Position numbers and translations under genes: made by a program. Under the pieces are notes generated by a model. The model saw only the letters and a program-made list of their open reading frames with translations. It ran no database searches and was not told the origin of the DNA. A stretch of 64,000 nt of DNA, from positions 1-64,000 of the forward strand of contig MU385790.1 in NCBI GenBank assembly GCA_022497155.1, written 5' to 3'. Origin of the DNA: Whalleya microplaca (taxonomy: Eukaryota; Ascomycota; Sordariomycetes; Xylariales; Xylariaceae). Position 1 is the stretch's first letter; the number at the start of each line of letters is the position of its first letter. Below are positions 44,917-56,379 of the stretch, one piece after another.

Positions 44917-45283
44917 AACTACCTAGATTCTGTAGATGTTATATTAGCGTTCCATAAATAGGGAGCTAGACTTCTTTGACGTCTATAACATCTGACTCGG
45001 ACTACATATGTAGGGTATATATGCGCGTTTGTTAGAGATTAGTGTATTGGAATGCGGCTTCGAGTCTGCTGGCGCGTCCAGGCACTCCGGACACAAATGG
45101 GATCATAACTAGCTCCCCGCGATCCGTCTATTTTACACATGATGATTTTTCCTACCGACCGTGTAGGTCTGCAGACAGTATGCAGACCGCCCAAACCCCA
45201 GATAATTACATGAACCCGATGAAACCGTCGATCGTAAAGGAGTAGAGTGGTATAGTATCTCGTCACTTTGGCTCAGGGTCATC
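44917..45283. other. convergent intergenic region
   Basis: 367 bases between the 3' ends of the asparaginase (plus) and TIM17 (minus). No feature is seen. Confidence 0.5.
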
Positions 45284-46114
45284 CTAAGCCAGAGCTAATT
45301 CGTTGTTGGGTGGTGGTTGGGGCACCTGTGATCTAGTCAGTGGTCCGGACTTCGAAGTATCACGGAGTCTCGCGCAGTATCACGAGGGAGATCTGAGATC
45401 TAAAACTCTGAGAACTGAGAACTGAGAACTGACCTCTAGTTTCGTTGACCCTGCGAGCATTCTCTGGAACCCTATGCCAACGCCCTCAATAACCGCGAGC
45501 AGCACAGCACAGCCGATGGCGCCGTTCCGCGCTGCCTTGTACCCTCCTCGAATAGCCAATGCGCCACCGGTGAAGAACCCGGCGATGATGGCGTTGTATG
45601 GATCTTCCTTCTTTCGTACGCCCTTGACGGCGCAGTCGAATGTCGAGAACAGGCCGCCCCATACGCCGAAGTTGCCGCCTAGTACGGGCGCTCTGGCCTT
45701 GATGGCTGTGATAGCTCCTATCCGTCGCTCGCCCAACGGACTGTTCCGGAATCCCTTACACTATAACATCCAGGGTCAGTATTTCCTCGTTATCATCGGC
45801 GCATAGTTGAGAGCATAGTTGCGGGCGTAGGTGTCTAATTCGGAAGATATGACATCCCGTATACTTCCAGATAGGACATTTGCGATTGTGAATTCAGCAA
45901 GAAAGGGCTGACTTACACCATGCCATATCGTGCCACCGATTGCCTGAGAAAGTAAGAGTCAGCTGGTTCCAACTCGTTCCTTGGATTCGAGGAAGGCAAG
46001 TGGCATAGGCATTGAGTGGACATGGAATGGACAAAGTTAACGTACTCCCATAGAAAATGCACCCCCAAAGTCGTTTAATATAACCCAAGGGCATGGGTCT
46101 CGTGTGTGATCCAT
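45284..46114 (-). CDS. mitochondrial import inner membrane translocase subunit TIM17 (154 aa)
   Basis: Four exons: 46046-46114, 45917-45943 (27 nt), 45434-45760 and 45284-45325. Every intron keeps phase 0. The opening reads [23 protein letters not shown], microexon AIGGTIWHG, then [65 protein letters not shown] in consecutive pieces, and a final exon [13 protein letters not shown]. Four membrane helices belong to the Tim17/22/23 family; Asp and Glu in the N-tail are voltage/presequence related in yeast. It is part of the TIM23 complex of the inner mitochondrial membrane. The last intron starts in a repeated GAGAACT array, so alternative donors exist. Confidence 0.92.
45420..45442. repeat. GAGAACT short tandem array at TIM17 intron 3 donor
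   Basis: Three to four tandem copies of GAGAACT (plus strand) read as AGTTCTC on the transcribed strand, directly after GAG|GTCAGT. Each copy can supply a GT, giving several weak alternative donors. Confidence 0.7.
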
Positions 46115-47518
46115 GTCGGAGGAGGCTGCTGTGACGTAAACCGGATGGCCGAAGATTTTTGTAGGTTTACGGGGATAGATTCCAGGTCGCCCTGATCGCG
46201 CAGTCGCGGTCGCTGTCGCTGTCGCTGTCGTGTGCCAGATGAGGGCGGTATATAGGCTAGCTCTTGCGTGTAGCGTATGCGCGCAGGCTAGACTTGAAGT
46301 GAGTGGTGTTATGGCGCTGAGTTGGTTGGTAGAGGTTGTGGAGGAGGAGGCGGATAGCAGAATAATACGTGATGCCAATTCTGCACTGAGAAAATTGCTG
46401 AGCACGGGCCACATCGGAGGTTGAGATAAGTCTTCTTCCGACATCTTTGCGACAGCCGCCATGCCGCCATGCCGCCCTGCCGCCAAGATGCATTACCTCA
46501 TCTTTCTCTAGCGTCACATCAACTCTAAGCGCATCAGACGCTCCCGGGGCTACGTAGGTACCTAGGTACATACATACATACAGAATGCGGTTTACCTCAG
46601 ACGACTAAAATACCTAGGTACATAGGTAGAGCTTGGAGGCTTGTATGTAAGTGGGACCAAAGGGCGGACATGAACTTCATCAGATCATTCCTGTCTCATC
46701 ATTTAACTTCTCCATATTCGAAATTAGCTTGCCTCTCACGCAATCGTCCATGAAAATTGTCAACTTTTGGGATGTCTGAGAGAACTGCCACAATGGCCGA
46801 TGTCGGCAGGCAACGTGCGCCTATGCGTACAAAGTACAAAGTACACTGGGCGTCAAATACAGGCTTGATTGAGACGATGATTATCTTGCGGTGAGAAGGT
46901 AACAGCACCAATTCGCTGAAAACATGCAGAATACAACATACATATGTATAGCATCGAACCTAAGTATTTACCATATATGATATGACCGCATATACATATA
47001 CTTGTAACATCACGACAACACAGCTAGCTTAGTACATACATACATACATACTTTGGAATGCCCCATACATTTCACACGATAAGGGTAGGTATTCATCTAA
47101 TATACTGCTACATACGTACGATACGTACTTGGCTACCGAGAGAGAATGGCCATCGTTGATACCTACCTACACGTACTATGTATGTAGGTAGTGGGTATGC
47201 GCCTAATACCTGCTTCAGCTTGCCGGTGACTCAGCTTCCCCCGAGGCTTAACGCATTACCTGCTTCCTCCATGTATGGGGTTATAATAGTAACGCTAGGT
47301 ATAACTAGTATCCACGGATCATACCGCATACCGCCCGAAGTAAGGAGTTACCAAAATAAGTAGGTTCAGAACCCAAAAAAGGATGCCTCCATTCATAAGC
47401 CTTACATGCGCTCTCCTACCTAATGTAGGTAGACAAATAGCTGTATTTAGCCAAGCCTCCGTGTCGTCCCCTGTGTGGCCTCATGGGAGCGTACCCAACC
47501 AGGCCAACCTGTTAACAA

Positions 47519-47590
47519 AAGTACGTACGTGTATGTATGTATGTACATACATACATACATACATACATACATACTTACATACATACAAGG
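47519..47590. repeat. (TACG/TACA)n microsatellite
   Basis: Tetranucleotide run GTACGTACGTGTATGTATGT followed by nine or so TACA units. Nearby (47100-47190, 47630-47665) similar tetra- and dinucleotide runs occur, including a TATATA run. Confidence 0.9.
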
Positions 47591-47835
47591 GGGAAATCTC
47601 ATCCCAGGCTATCCGTCTGCCCAACACATGGTACATAGGTAGGTATATGTATATATATATATATATTTCGCAATCATACCGGTAATCAAACCGCCAGGCT
47701 CTAATTCAGTCGAGACGAGAATTTCAAATTTACCAAGTCTCACGTATTGTCAGCTCTCGATCGCGCAATCCGTCGGAAAATCCGAATCTGACTGGTCTCG
47801 TCCCCGTCCGATCCTGTCCCTGTCTTATCTTCATG

Positions 47836-47866
47836 CAGCCAGCCAGCCAGCCAGCCAGCCAGCCTC
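47836..47866. repeat. (CAGC)n microsatellite
   Basis: Seven consecutive CAGC units upstream of the 48100 ORF. Confidence 0.9.
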
Positions 47867-48099
47867 ATTACACACCAATTGACGAACCGTGTCCCGGAAA
47901 TCATTCGTAAATTCCGCTCACCGCATTAGAATACTTAAACAGACCCGATTCCTGCAGACCCGTATCCTCTTTCGGCCGTTTCGTTCCCTAACCTAACCCC
48001 CCCTCCTGTTCCTTTGCTTCTAGAAGAATGCGAGCCGCCCGAGTCCAACAGCAATTACTAGTCTAGTCCAGTGAGCAAACGTCATAGGTAGTCGGTATC

Positions 48100-48356
48100 A
48101 TGGCCGTTGGACTCGGTGAGAAGAAGCTGGCGCCTTGCCCCGGCTGCCAGAAGATGGAGGACGAAGAACTTGAAAAGAAGAAAAGCAGCACGGCGTCGAA
48201 AGAGCTGTATGTGGACAGCATTCAGAGTACGAGTGGTAAGTGATATCTATTTCATCAAAGTCTTTCACTTTCACAGTCCCACTTGGAGAAGAAACAACCA
48301 TTGCGGGATATTACACAGAAATCATCCATGTTACCTATACCTATATTATCATATGA
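48100..48356 (+). CDS. small hypothetical protein with CPGC motif (71 aa)
   Basis: Exons 48100-48235 and 48277-48356, intron 41 bp (GTAAGT...ACAG, short). The protein begins MAVGLGEKKLAPCPGCQKMEDE and has a lysine-rich run and a Ser-rich end, then a C-terminal tail (TYTYIII) of uncertain authenticity. CPGC could be half of a zinc ribbon or a redox pair, but one pair is not enough to say. Codon phase and consensus donor support it; otherwise unrecognised. Confidence 0.45.
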
Positions 48357-48967
48357 TGTATGACGATACATGGCATTCTTGAATTCCTCTTGAACTATGT
48401 CAACGGTTTTTGTCTTTTTACCTACTGCCATGCCTAAGTAGGTATATACGTACGTACCTTAGGTATGTACCTTAGGTATGTACGGAGTAGGGAGGGAGGC
48501 ATTAGGGGGCAGCAGGGGCAGCAGTACCGCTAGCCCTATGCAGGTTTAGGTCAGAGGTACCGAAGCGTCCGCCAACCCCAGAGTTCTAGACCCCACCATA
48601 ACTATGGGGCAATTGGCCTGCAGGGCGGCAGAGACGCTAGAGCCGCTGTCAGCTCCCCACCTTCTGCAAGCTTCATCGGCATCTGTTATCGCCGACATGC
48701 CGACATTGAACACCACCTACAATATACTTACATAACCTACCTATCTACGCAGTAGGTCTAGGTACCTACACCTATCATCATCATCATACGACACTTGAGC
48801 CGTGCTTCCTTTTCTCCTTCTACATCCAATTTTCAAATCCCCCTCGATACACAAGCACCATTTCCCAGTCTTTACTTCTTCTTTATAAGTGAATTATTAG
48901 TATTTATTAATAGTATTCGTTTACGGTGTATGATCAGCAATTGACTTGCAAATAAATAGCAGCAACC
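48357..48967. promoter_or_regulatory. upstream region of the DUG2 gene
   Basis: 611 bases, with TAGGTACCTA-like words at 48440-48480 and 48755-48770. No ORF. The GTACC/GGTAC density is unusual but unexplained. Confidence 0.4.
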
Positions 48968-51828
48968 ATGCCCTCCGCCGTGGCCACAGCAACAAAAATC
49001 ACCACAACGCCCACTTCCATCCGCGAACTTCCTCCTCACACCACGCCAGAGCTACACCACAACCTCAAGCATGATAGTTCCGTGCTCGCCCTCGTGGTCA
49101 GCAACGACAGCATCTACGCCGGCACCCAGAACGGGGAGATCGTCGTCTGGTCGCTGGGCACCTTCGAGAAGACGCACCAGATACAAGCCCACAAACGCAG
49201 TGTCATGTGCCTCTTCATGTCCACCGACGGCTCTCTTCTCTTTTCCAGCGCCAGCGACTCGATAGTCAATGTCTGGTGCCCGAGGTCCATGGCCAGACTC
49301 TACGAGATCTACAGCCTCAATGACTCGTTCGGTGACATCTTCTCCGTCGCCTATTCCTCCCAGTACGAGACCGTCTACTACGGCGCCCAGAACACCTCTA
49401 TACAATGGGTTGGCCTCAAGGATCCCGAGCGGCGCGTTCCCCACGACTCTGCAAATCACCCTGACCGACGGAACCATCGATTCTTCGACTCGCGACCTGT
49501 AGGTGGGACGAGCACCCCCCGACCCACCGATGAGCGATACGATCTGATACCCCGGTCCGAAACCATGCTCGAGACGGACCAACGGGCCACGAAGATGTTT
49601 GCACATTACGGATACGTGTACTGCATGGCCATCACGAAAGGAATCACTACACATACGGGCCCGGACGACGACGTCCTGATATCGGGTAGCGGCGACGGCA
49701 CCGTCAAGGTCTGGAAGCTCGGCAACCAAGAGATCGGCCAGGACGGGTACGAGAAAGGGATCGAGGAGCTCATGGTTCTGGGAGAGGAAGACGCCATGTC
49801 CGTCATGTCACTCACCGTCGATCAGTCGTTTCTCTACAGCGGCAAGCTTGGAGGCATCGTGGAGCTATGGGACCTGGACACCAAGCAGAAGCTAAGGGTA
49901 ATCCAAGCCCACAAGGGCGACGTTATGACTCTCCAGATGGGCTGGGGTTACTTGTGGAGCGCAAGTCGTTCGGGCACTGCCAGTGTAAGTTCAGGTTCAC
50001 TTTTTTGTACTTGAATGTACGGAAGATTCGGGACTCGTCACTGACATGGAGACAGAAACACGACACCGTCCATTACGGGGAATTCCAGCGCGATTCATCA
50101 GCGAATGTCAGCCAAAAGTACCAATGCTTAACCCAATGGAAGGCGCATGATGGCAAGGTGCTATCATCGGCTCTGGCAACTTACAACGGGGATCACTTGT
50201 ATATCACTGGGGCGAATGACGATAATGTGGCAGTCTGGTTACTTCCCAATGAGGCTTCGATGGAACAACCGGCTCTTGGCAACCATGAAGACATGATGAT
50301 CACTTCTTTGCGCGAATTTGTCTCTTTCAAGACAATGTCCTCCCGGCCCGAGTACTCGGAGGACTGTCGTCGGGGCGCAAGTTTTCTACGCACTCTATTC
50401 AAGAAACTCGGCGGCGACGTTGAGATGCTGAGCACCGCCGACGCGCTTCACCACCCGGTCGTTCTTGCCAAGTTCAGCGGTAAACTGGAGCCGGCTAAGG
50501 AGCGGAAGAGAATCCTCTTCTACGGGCACTACGACGTCGTGCCGGCCGACACGAAGAACGGGAAATGGGATAACGACCCGTTTCAGTTGATAGGCACCAA
50601 CGGATACTTGTACGGCCGTGGAGTTAGTGACAACAAAGGGCCTATCATGGCCGCGCTCTATGCTGTCACGGATCTCATGCAGGCCAAGTCGTTAGACTCG
50701 GACGTCGTGTTCTTGATCGAGGGACAAGAGGAGTCGGGTTCCCGCGGCTTCAAGGAGACCGTTCGGAAGTACAAGGACCGCATTGGCAAAATCGACTACA
50801 TACTACTGGCAAACAGCTACTGGCTCAACGACGACACCCCGTGCTTGACCTACGGCCTGCGAGGCGTCATGCACGCCACCATCTGCGTCGAGTCCCGGAA
50901 CCCCGACCTCCACTCCGGCGTCGACGGCTCCTACATGGTCAACGAGCCGCTGTCCGATCTCATGGTGCTGCTCACCAAGCTCAAGGGCCCGCGGAACCGC
51001 ATCATGGTGCCCGGGTTCTACGACGGCATCCTGCCGCTCACGGACGAGGAGGAGGCGCGGTACGACGACATCCTGGCCGTGCTCACGGAGCAGAGCCCCA
51101 GCCATAGTTCTAGTAGCGCCGGAGTCTCGCCCGCATCCCTGAAGGCGAACCTGATGGCGCGCTGGCGCGAGCCCAACCTGACGCACCACAAGGTGAAGGT
51201 GTCGGGCCCGGACGGCAGCCTGATCAGCGGGCACGCGAGCGCCAAGATCAGCGTGCGCCTTGTCCCGGGCCAGGAGGTCGAGGTCGTCACGGGCGCGCTG
51301 ACGCGGTTCATCGAGGCCGAGTTCGCCGCGCTCGCGTCCGACAATAGGCTCGCGGTCCACATCGACAACCAGGCCGAGCCCTGGCTCGGCGACCCGGCGG
51401 GGTATATTTTTCGCACGCTCGAGGAGGCGGTTGTGAGGGCGTGGGCGCCGCTTTTTGGGGGGGCTCCTGATTCCGATGCCGATTCTAAATCAAATGGCGA
51501 GTCGCATTCTGATTCCGATTCTTCCTCCACTGCCAAGGACGACGACGATGACGAGGAAGAGAAAGATGATGATGCGAACGACGGTGCCACCACCACCACC
51601 AATAATGACACGACGACGAAGCAGCAGAAGCTCCGCCGCCCGCTGTACATCCGCGAGGGCGGCTCGATCCCGGCGATCCGCTTCCTGGAGAAGGAGTTCG
51701 ACGCGCCGGCGGCGCACCTGCCGTGCGGCCAGTCGTCGGACTCGGCGCACCTCGACAACGAGCGCCTGCGCGTCGTCAACCTGCTCAAGAGCCGCGAGAT
51801 CTTCCGGTACGTGTTTAAGAAGCTGTAG
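48968..51828 (+). CDS. DUG2: Dug2-like WD40/M20 peptidase of the glutathione-degradation complex (929 aa)
   Basis: Exons 48968-49984 and 50056-51828, 71-bp intron (GTAAGT...ACAG), phase 0. The N-terminal 470 residues carry WD40 repeats (for example VLALVVSNDSIYAGTQNGEI, VLISGSGDGTVKVWKL). The C-terminal half is an M20 metallopeptidase: ILFYGHYDVVPAD (about 492), GRGVSDNKGP (about 525), EGQEESGS (about 560) and HSGVDGS supply the metal and catalytic residues. This WD40-M20 arrangement is that of yeast Dug2, which with Dug3 degrades glutathione gamma-glutamyl bonds in the cytosol. A Ser/Asp/Thr-rich insert of about 48 residues (51474-51620, residues about 812-861) lies inside the M20 part, and is absent from the compact M20 fold. 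Confidence 0.92.
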
Positions 51829-53488
51829 TTTGGCGGAGGAGAGGAGAGGAGGGGTGTGGGTAAGAGGTAGTGGGTAGGTTGGTGGGGTGAGGGGTATGTG
51901 TTGAAGAGAGAGGGGCGGGTGTTATGGGTTGAGAGAGGGAGGGGAGACTGGTACGGGTTTCTCTCTGTGGGCGTTGCGTGTGGTGTCTTTTGTGTTCGTG
52001 CTGGAGATGGAGCTGGAGCTGGAAATATGTGTGTCGAAAGGGGAAAAAATGTGAGTGGGATATATACAATCAAAACGGAGTTGTTCTTCAACAGGGATAT
52101 GTCGAAAAGAGGCGAGGGATGGATGGATGGATAGAAAGAAAAGAAAAGAATCGAAGGAGTGAGTGACTTGAAAGATTAGAAAAAGACGGTTGGGACTTTG
52201 CATACATGCACGGCGAAGGCGTTCGGCTGGTTGCTTTAGGTGCGTGCGTATAGATAGGGGTCGGAGAATGGAGATACCCCCCTTCTCCCTTTCCCCTTGC
52301 CCTTCCGCTGCTCATGTCATGTCATAGATCTGAGATAGATAGATCGATAGATAGATAGATAGAGAGATAGATGGGTTTGTGGAAATTTAAAAGCGTTGAA
52401 TTGACTGTGTATGTGTGAGTTCGTTCGTTGGGTGGTTCGCTTTGTGGGGGCTTGTTGTATGGATAGGTAGGTAGGCTGGGGATGTGGTGTGTGGCGTGTG
52501 TTTCGCTGTTGACCTGTGTAGTTTGAAGCTGTCTGCGGCTTTGATGTAAATATGTGCGGGATGCTTGTTCCTCTTGTTCAAGTGAATGCGGTTGCATGGC
52601 CGGCTAGTCGAGGTTCTTTCGGGGGTTTTTTTACAAGCGCGAGATACTGAAAAGGGGTAAGGATGCTTATTAGTGAAGCTAGCTTCGACTCCCAGCACCA
52701 TCACTAACTCCTTGCTAATAACTCCATGCTAGTCTATGTACAAGCATCAGTGGGATGAGATAGCGCTGTCGATTGCTCGCCCAGGCCGGCGTTGGCTTTC
52801 CTATTCATTCATGGGGTTGGGCGGTAGTGAGTGAACTGCGTTTTGTCTATTTAGTCTATGTGGGGCTTCGCTTGCATATTCCTCTGTAAGTTATAAGGAT
52901 AAGAAAGAGGTAAAGGGTCAAGAGGGCAGAGCGGAAGAGAGGGGAGGGTCGGTAGAAAGGGGTAAAGGGGTGAAGCAGTGTGATGAGCGTACCATAGTAA
53001 TTTTGTCTTAGAAGACGATAGATCGGTTGGTAAGCTGCTAACTGGGCTTCCTCAAAGGAGTTGTGGGTTAGGTTTTTGACGTTGCGTTATAAGATAGGGG
53101 CTAAACATGAATGAAGGCGAAGGCTGACGGTTGCTGTAGGATGGACAAGGTCGTTGCCGTCATAATGGTAAAATGAATAGGTATAACAAAACTCTCGAGT
53201 GGTCTACAGCCATAAGCCATTATATAGCTGTTTTAGTTCTATTGAATGTTGTTGTCTATTGCGATCTATCCCAAGCAAAAAAGCCGCCGATAATATCCAG
53301 TAATCATCCCAACGCCACATACCTAACCCGTGGCATCATGCAACCATCGTCAAGAGATATCGTCGCGCCACACATCTTCCCCCGAGTTCTATTTTTCGTT
53401 CCTGCAATTGTCGCCTTGTGCCCAACACGTCACGTATAGGAGGGATATAAACGTCTTATTGGTCACCCGCTGAGAAGCCCATGCATGA
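51829..53488. other. long intergenic region (1.66 kb) with simple repeats
   Basis: Purine-rich near 51840-52160 (GAGGGG, AAAAGAAAAG), then a GATA/AGATAG microsatellite at 52334-52373. No gene is supported on either strand; ORFs here are chance readings of purine-rich DNA. It probably includes the DUG2 3' end and the 3' side of the minus-strand gene at 53489. Confidence 0.5.
52334..52373. repeat. (AGAT)n microsatellite
   Basis: Imperfect AGAT/CGAT run of about ten units. Confidence 0.9.
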
Positions 53489-54358
53489 CTAGCGCTGGCG
53501 ATGCTCTCGGTGGCCGCGGGGACGTCGCGGGGACGGCGAACGATGGCGCCGGGCATCGCGATGCCGGTGCTCACGATGTCGGCTCTTGCTCCGACGACGT
53601 GGCTCGCGGTGTTCGCGTTCGCCGTGTCCGTAGTAGTCATAATAGGCATCGTGGACGCGTCTCGATTCTCTGTCGCGATTCTCGTTGGCGGCCTGCAGCC
53701 CAGCTGCTGTTACTCTACAACCAGCAGCGAACCCATCATGAAAATCTTCGGTTAGATCCATTAGGGGATGGTCCTTTGCAGCATATTTTGCCTCAGTTGG
53801 TGGGGGAGTGGCTGTCTTGAAGGACGGTGCGTATTTTACTGGTTCTGTCTGGGTGCTTCTTGTACGGTACGGTCGTTGAGGGGCGCACTTGTGAGGATAG
53901 CAATGAACCTCGTGATCTTTCAGAAGCATTTGCTGAGCGAAGCGCTCAGACAGATCATTTTTGGTGCGATAGTCGTCGGCCTCATGCTTGCTTGAATATA
54001 AATCATTTGGGTCAACCCGTATTGGAGCTTTCTGATGGTAATATGTATGAGGCCTCGTATTGTAAATCTCCGACACGTCTTTTCCACGATCCGCTCTGGG
54101 CAAATCGAAGTAAGAAGAGGGCGACCGAGAACCGACTTCTACATCGATCGAGCACATTGACAATCCCCTTTGTCGTCGGTCTATCTCTGGCTTCAACCTT
54201 GCATTGGTACGGCTCCAATCTGGATTGTCTCGCGATTCGATTCTCCTTGAAATATGACTGTCATCGTCCAGGACCTCGAATCTGACCGAGTATCCTTTGC
54301 CCTGCTTGCGCTCCTTTTCGCCATTCTTGAAATAGGCTTGGGGATAATAGGGGCTCAT
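53489..54358 (-). CDS. Arg/His/Ser-rich hypothetical protein (289 aa)
   Basis: Intronless frame with ATG and stop. The N-terminal 200 residues are polar, mostly unordered, with Tyr/Pro-rich patches. Residues about 210-235 read LMDLTEDFHDGFAAGCRVTAAG, the most regular segment. The C-terminal 60 residues are very rich in Arg, His and Ser (REHREPRRRSKSRHREHRH), like RS domains of splicing or nuclear factors. No family recognised. Might bind RNA or act in the nucleus, by composition only. Flanked by long gene-poor regions on both sides. Confidence 0.6.
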   Translation of the reverse strand: MSPYYPQAYFKNGEKERKQGKGYSVRFEVLDDDSHISRRIESRDNPDWSRTNARLKPEIDRRQRGLSMCSIDVEVGSRSPSSYFDLPRADRGKDVSEIYNTRPHTYYHQKAPIRVDPNDLYSSKHEADDYRTKNDLSERFAQQMLLKDHEVHCYPHKCAPQRPYRTRSTQTEPVKYAPSFKTATPPPTEAKYAAKDHPLMDLTEDFHDGFAAGCRVTAAGLQAANENRDRESRRVHDAYYDYYGHGEREHREPRRRSKSRHREHRHRDARRHRSPSPRRPRGHREHRQR

Positions 54359-56379
54359 ATTGTATGACGGACGTGGATTTCTGGAGACTGGAAAAGCGAA
54401 ACAATGATATCCTATAGATTTGAATGGTGATCTTTCTCGTAACTCAAGGGAATAACACTGACGGTTTGAGTCCTTATATACTTTCCCTCCGTAGTACTAT
54501 ATAGTGGCAGCTATTCTATTAGGTAGATTACTATATTCACCTATGTGTTGAAGACAAAGCATTTGACAATCGTGGGACCCGATAATATTCTGAGACTGGC
54601 GGTGGTTGTTTGAACTATGCCCGTTTATGGAATTCGGACGAATGATAAGATTGATTCTAGTCGGTTACGCCCCATTTGACTTTGAAACCACTCTTTCTAC
54701 TAGAGAATTAGTGATGTATATGTTCTAGACGTTGCGTAGAAGCTGGATGACTGAGATAGTCTGTTGGAAAGGGCGGAGAACTTGGTGTTTCAGGGCTGCA
54801 TGTATCAAGCAGCTTACAAAGGGACACCGCTACTATAAGACATATATAGTAGACTCAATGAATGTATAACAGGATAGTCTCAAACGAGTAGCCACCGACT
54901 CGTTTTCGAAAGCACATGCAGTGAATTGGCTTCGGCACAGTAACATATTGTACCTACACATTTCTCATAGTCAGACTCATACAAGGTAGGTAAACTTGTA
55001 TTGGTCTACTTTCTTCCACCAACTTCTTTGAGCTAGAAACAAATGAGCTCTCTGCCCCATGCGCTAATCGGTGAAAGTTGATGCATGCCCAGAGATAGAA
55101 TAGCCATCAGGGATGGTTCTACGGCAAGCTGAGCATTTGGCAGGTAGGTAGGTGGTGGCAATTTGCCAGATGCGCTAATTAACATTTTCACCGATTTATT
55201 TCGTGTTAAGTTATTGATATTGTGACTTGGAATGATAATATTCACAGCTTCACTGATCATTGACCCGCCAAATATCCCCAAAGATTTACCCCTGAACCCG
55301 CTGGGTCTCCTGCTGAGCTCCTTGTTAGGATGAATCAAATCAGATGAATGATATGTAAATCGATAGTGGCGCTAAAGTCGCCCATAATGATCGTCACTCC
55401 AGAGTTGGATACCATATCGCTTCATGAAGATAAAGAACCATGTGGATACTTCAAGCTGCTGGAAGGATTTTATCTGACGAAAAGAAAGGGAAATCCATCA
55501 GTGCTAAGTGAGAATAGGTATGAGGAGACATTGCAATCCCAGGCATAATCTACAAAGGGGATCATTGACGCGATACTCCCGAGCTAAAACGAATTCTATA
55601 TTTGCGAGGGCTCTACATGGATCATCGGGTGCTTGAAGCACTCTCAGAAAAGCTTTTGTCGCGATAATAGGGGTATTAGTTATAGTGCCTTAAGGGATCT
55701 TCTAAGTTGCTAGAAGATCTTTTAGATCTTAGATCTTTACACGTTGAACAGCCGGTGTGGATAGTCTATGCTAGGTAGAGGGTTGATTTAGGAGAAGATA
55801 GGGTATGAAGTATATATATAGATATCCATTAGGATTTTCGAACTTCACCTGGTATGATACAGCTTGGCGGCTACCGGTAGCCAGGATACTTATTAACCAA
55901 GTTGAAGAATAATAAGACATTTGACTACATTGACAGCATAGGCCATATATGATTGCGGGATGCCGAGATTACCACCTTCATCCTTTAGCCTAGGCCTCGT
56001 GGACGTTGGGCTCGTGTTGTAATGCAAGGTAAGCAGCTAGAAGAAACACTATCCTATTTAGGCGGAGAGTATAAAAGCACATTCCGCACTTGCTCTCAAG
56101 ATTTCACCATCAATCGCAACCAGGAGCAAGTGATCCGTTCAGTCTGCCCAGGCTCTTATTTTGAGGCTGAGACACGGTGCTTACCGTGCAGCTTTTCGGT
56201 TGCGTGTTGCTGACCTTGCAGCTTCAGCCTCCCTTGTGTTACCAAGTAAATCACAGGTAGGTGAAACAAAGCCAATGGTATTTATTTCGTTCGAAGTTGC
56301 AACAACGCTTAACTCATTCTTCATTTGCATCTGGTTCAATCTTCTCAATATAACTTTTTTACACATCCAGCCCCTAAAT
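54359..56379. other. long intergenic region (2 kb)
   Basis: Only short unremarkable ORFs (55033-55338 minus, 55348-55548 plus). A perfect 9-bp stem-loop lies at 55696-55719. The segment 56160-56379 precedes the SDR pseudogene start and probably held its promoter. Confidence 0.45.
55696..55719. repeat. inverted repeat
   Basis: GATCTTCTA (55696-55704) pairs with TAGAAGATC (55711-55719) across a six-base loop, in a locally AGATCT-rich stretch. Confidence 0.8.

Larger units (their letters stand above)
46115..48099. other. long intergenic region rich in TACCTA/TAGGTA words and microsatellites
   Basis: No supported gene. A minus-strand ORF at 46699-46911 and others are short and featureless. Many TACCTAGGTA-type palindromic words (46551-46568, 46610-46630, 47160-47190 and others), a (TACA)n run at 47519-47590 and a (CAGC)n run at 47836-47866 are present. 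Probable promoter of TIM17 at the left. Confidence 0.5.

Noticed and set aside
48968..51828. Novel WD40-peptidase fusion
   Set aside because: This architecture is already known in yeast Dug2.
51018..52091. Minus-strand 357-codon ORF
   Set aside because: Antisense to the M20 part of DUG2 and its purine-rich 3' region; low-complexity Ser/Pro product.
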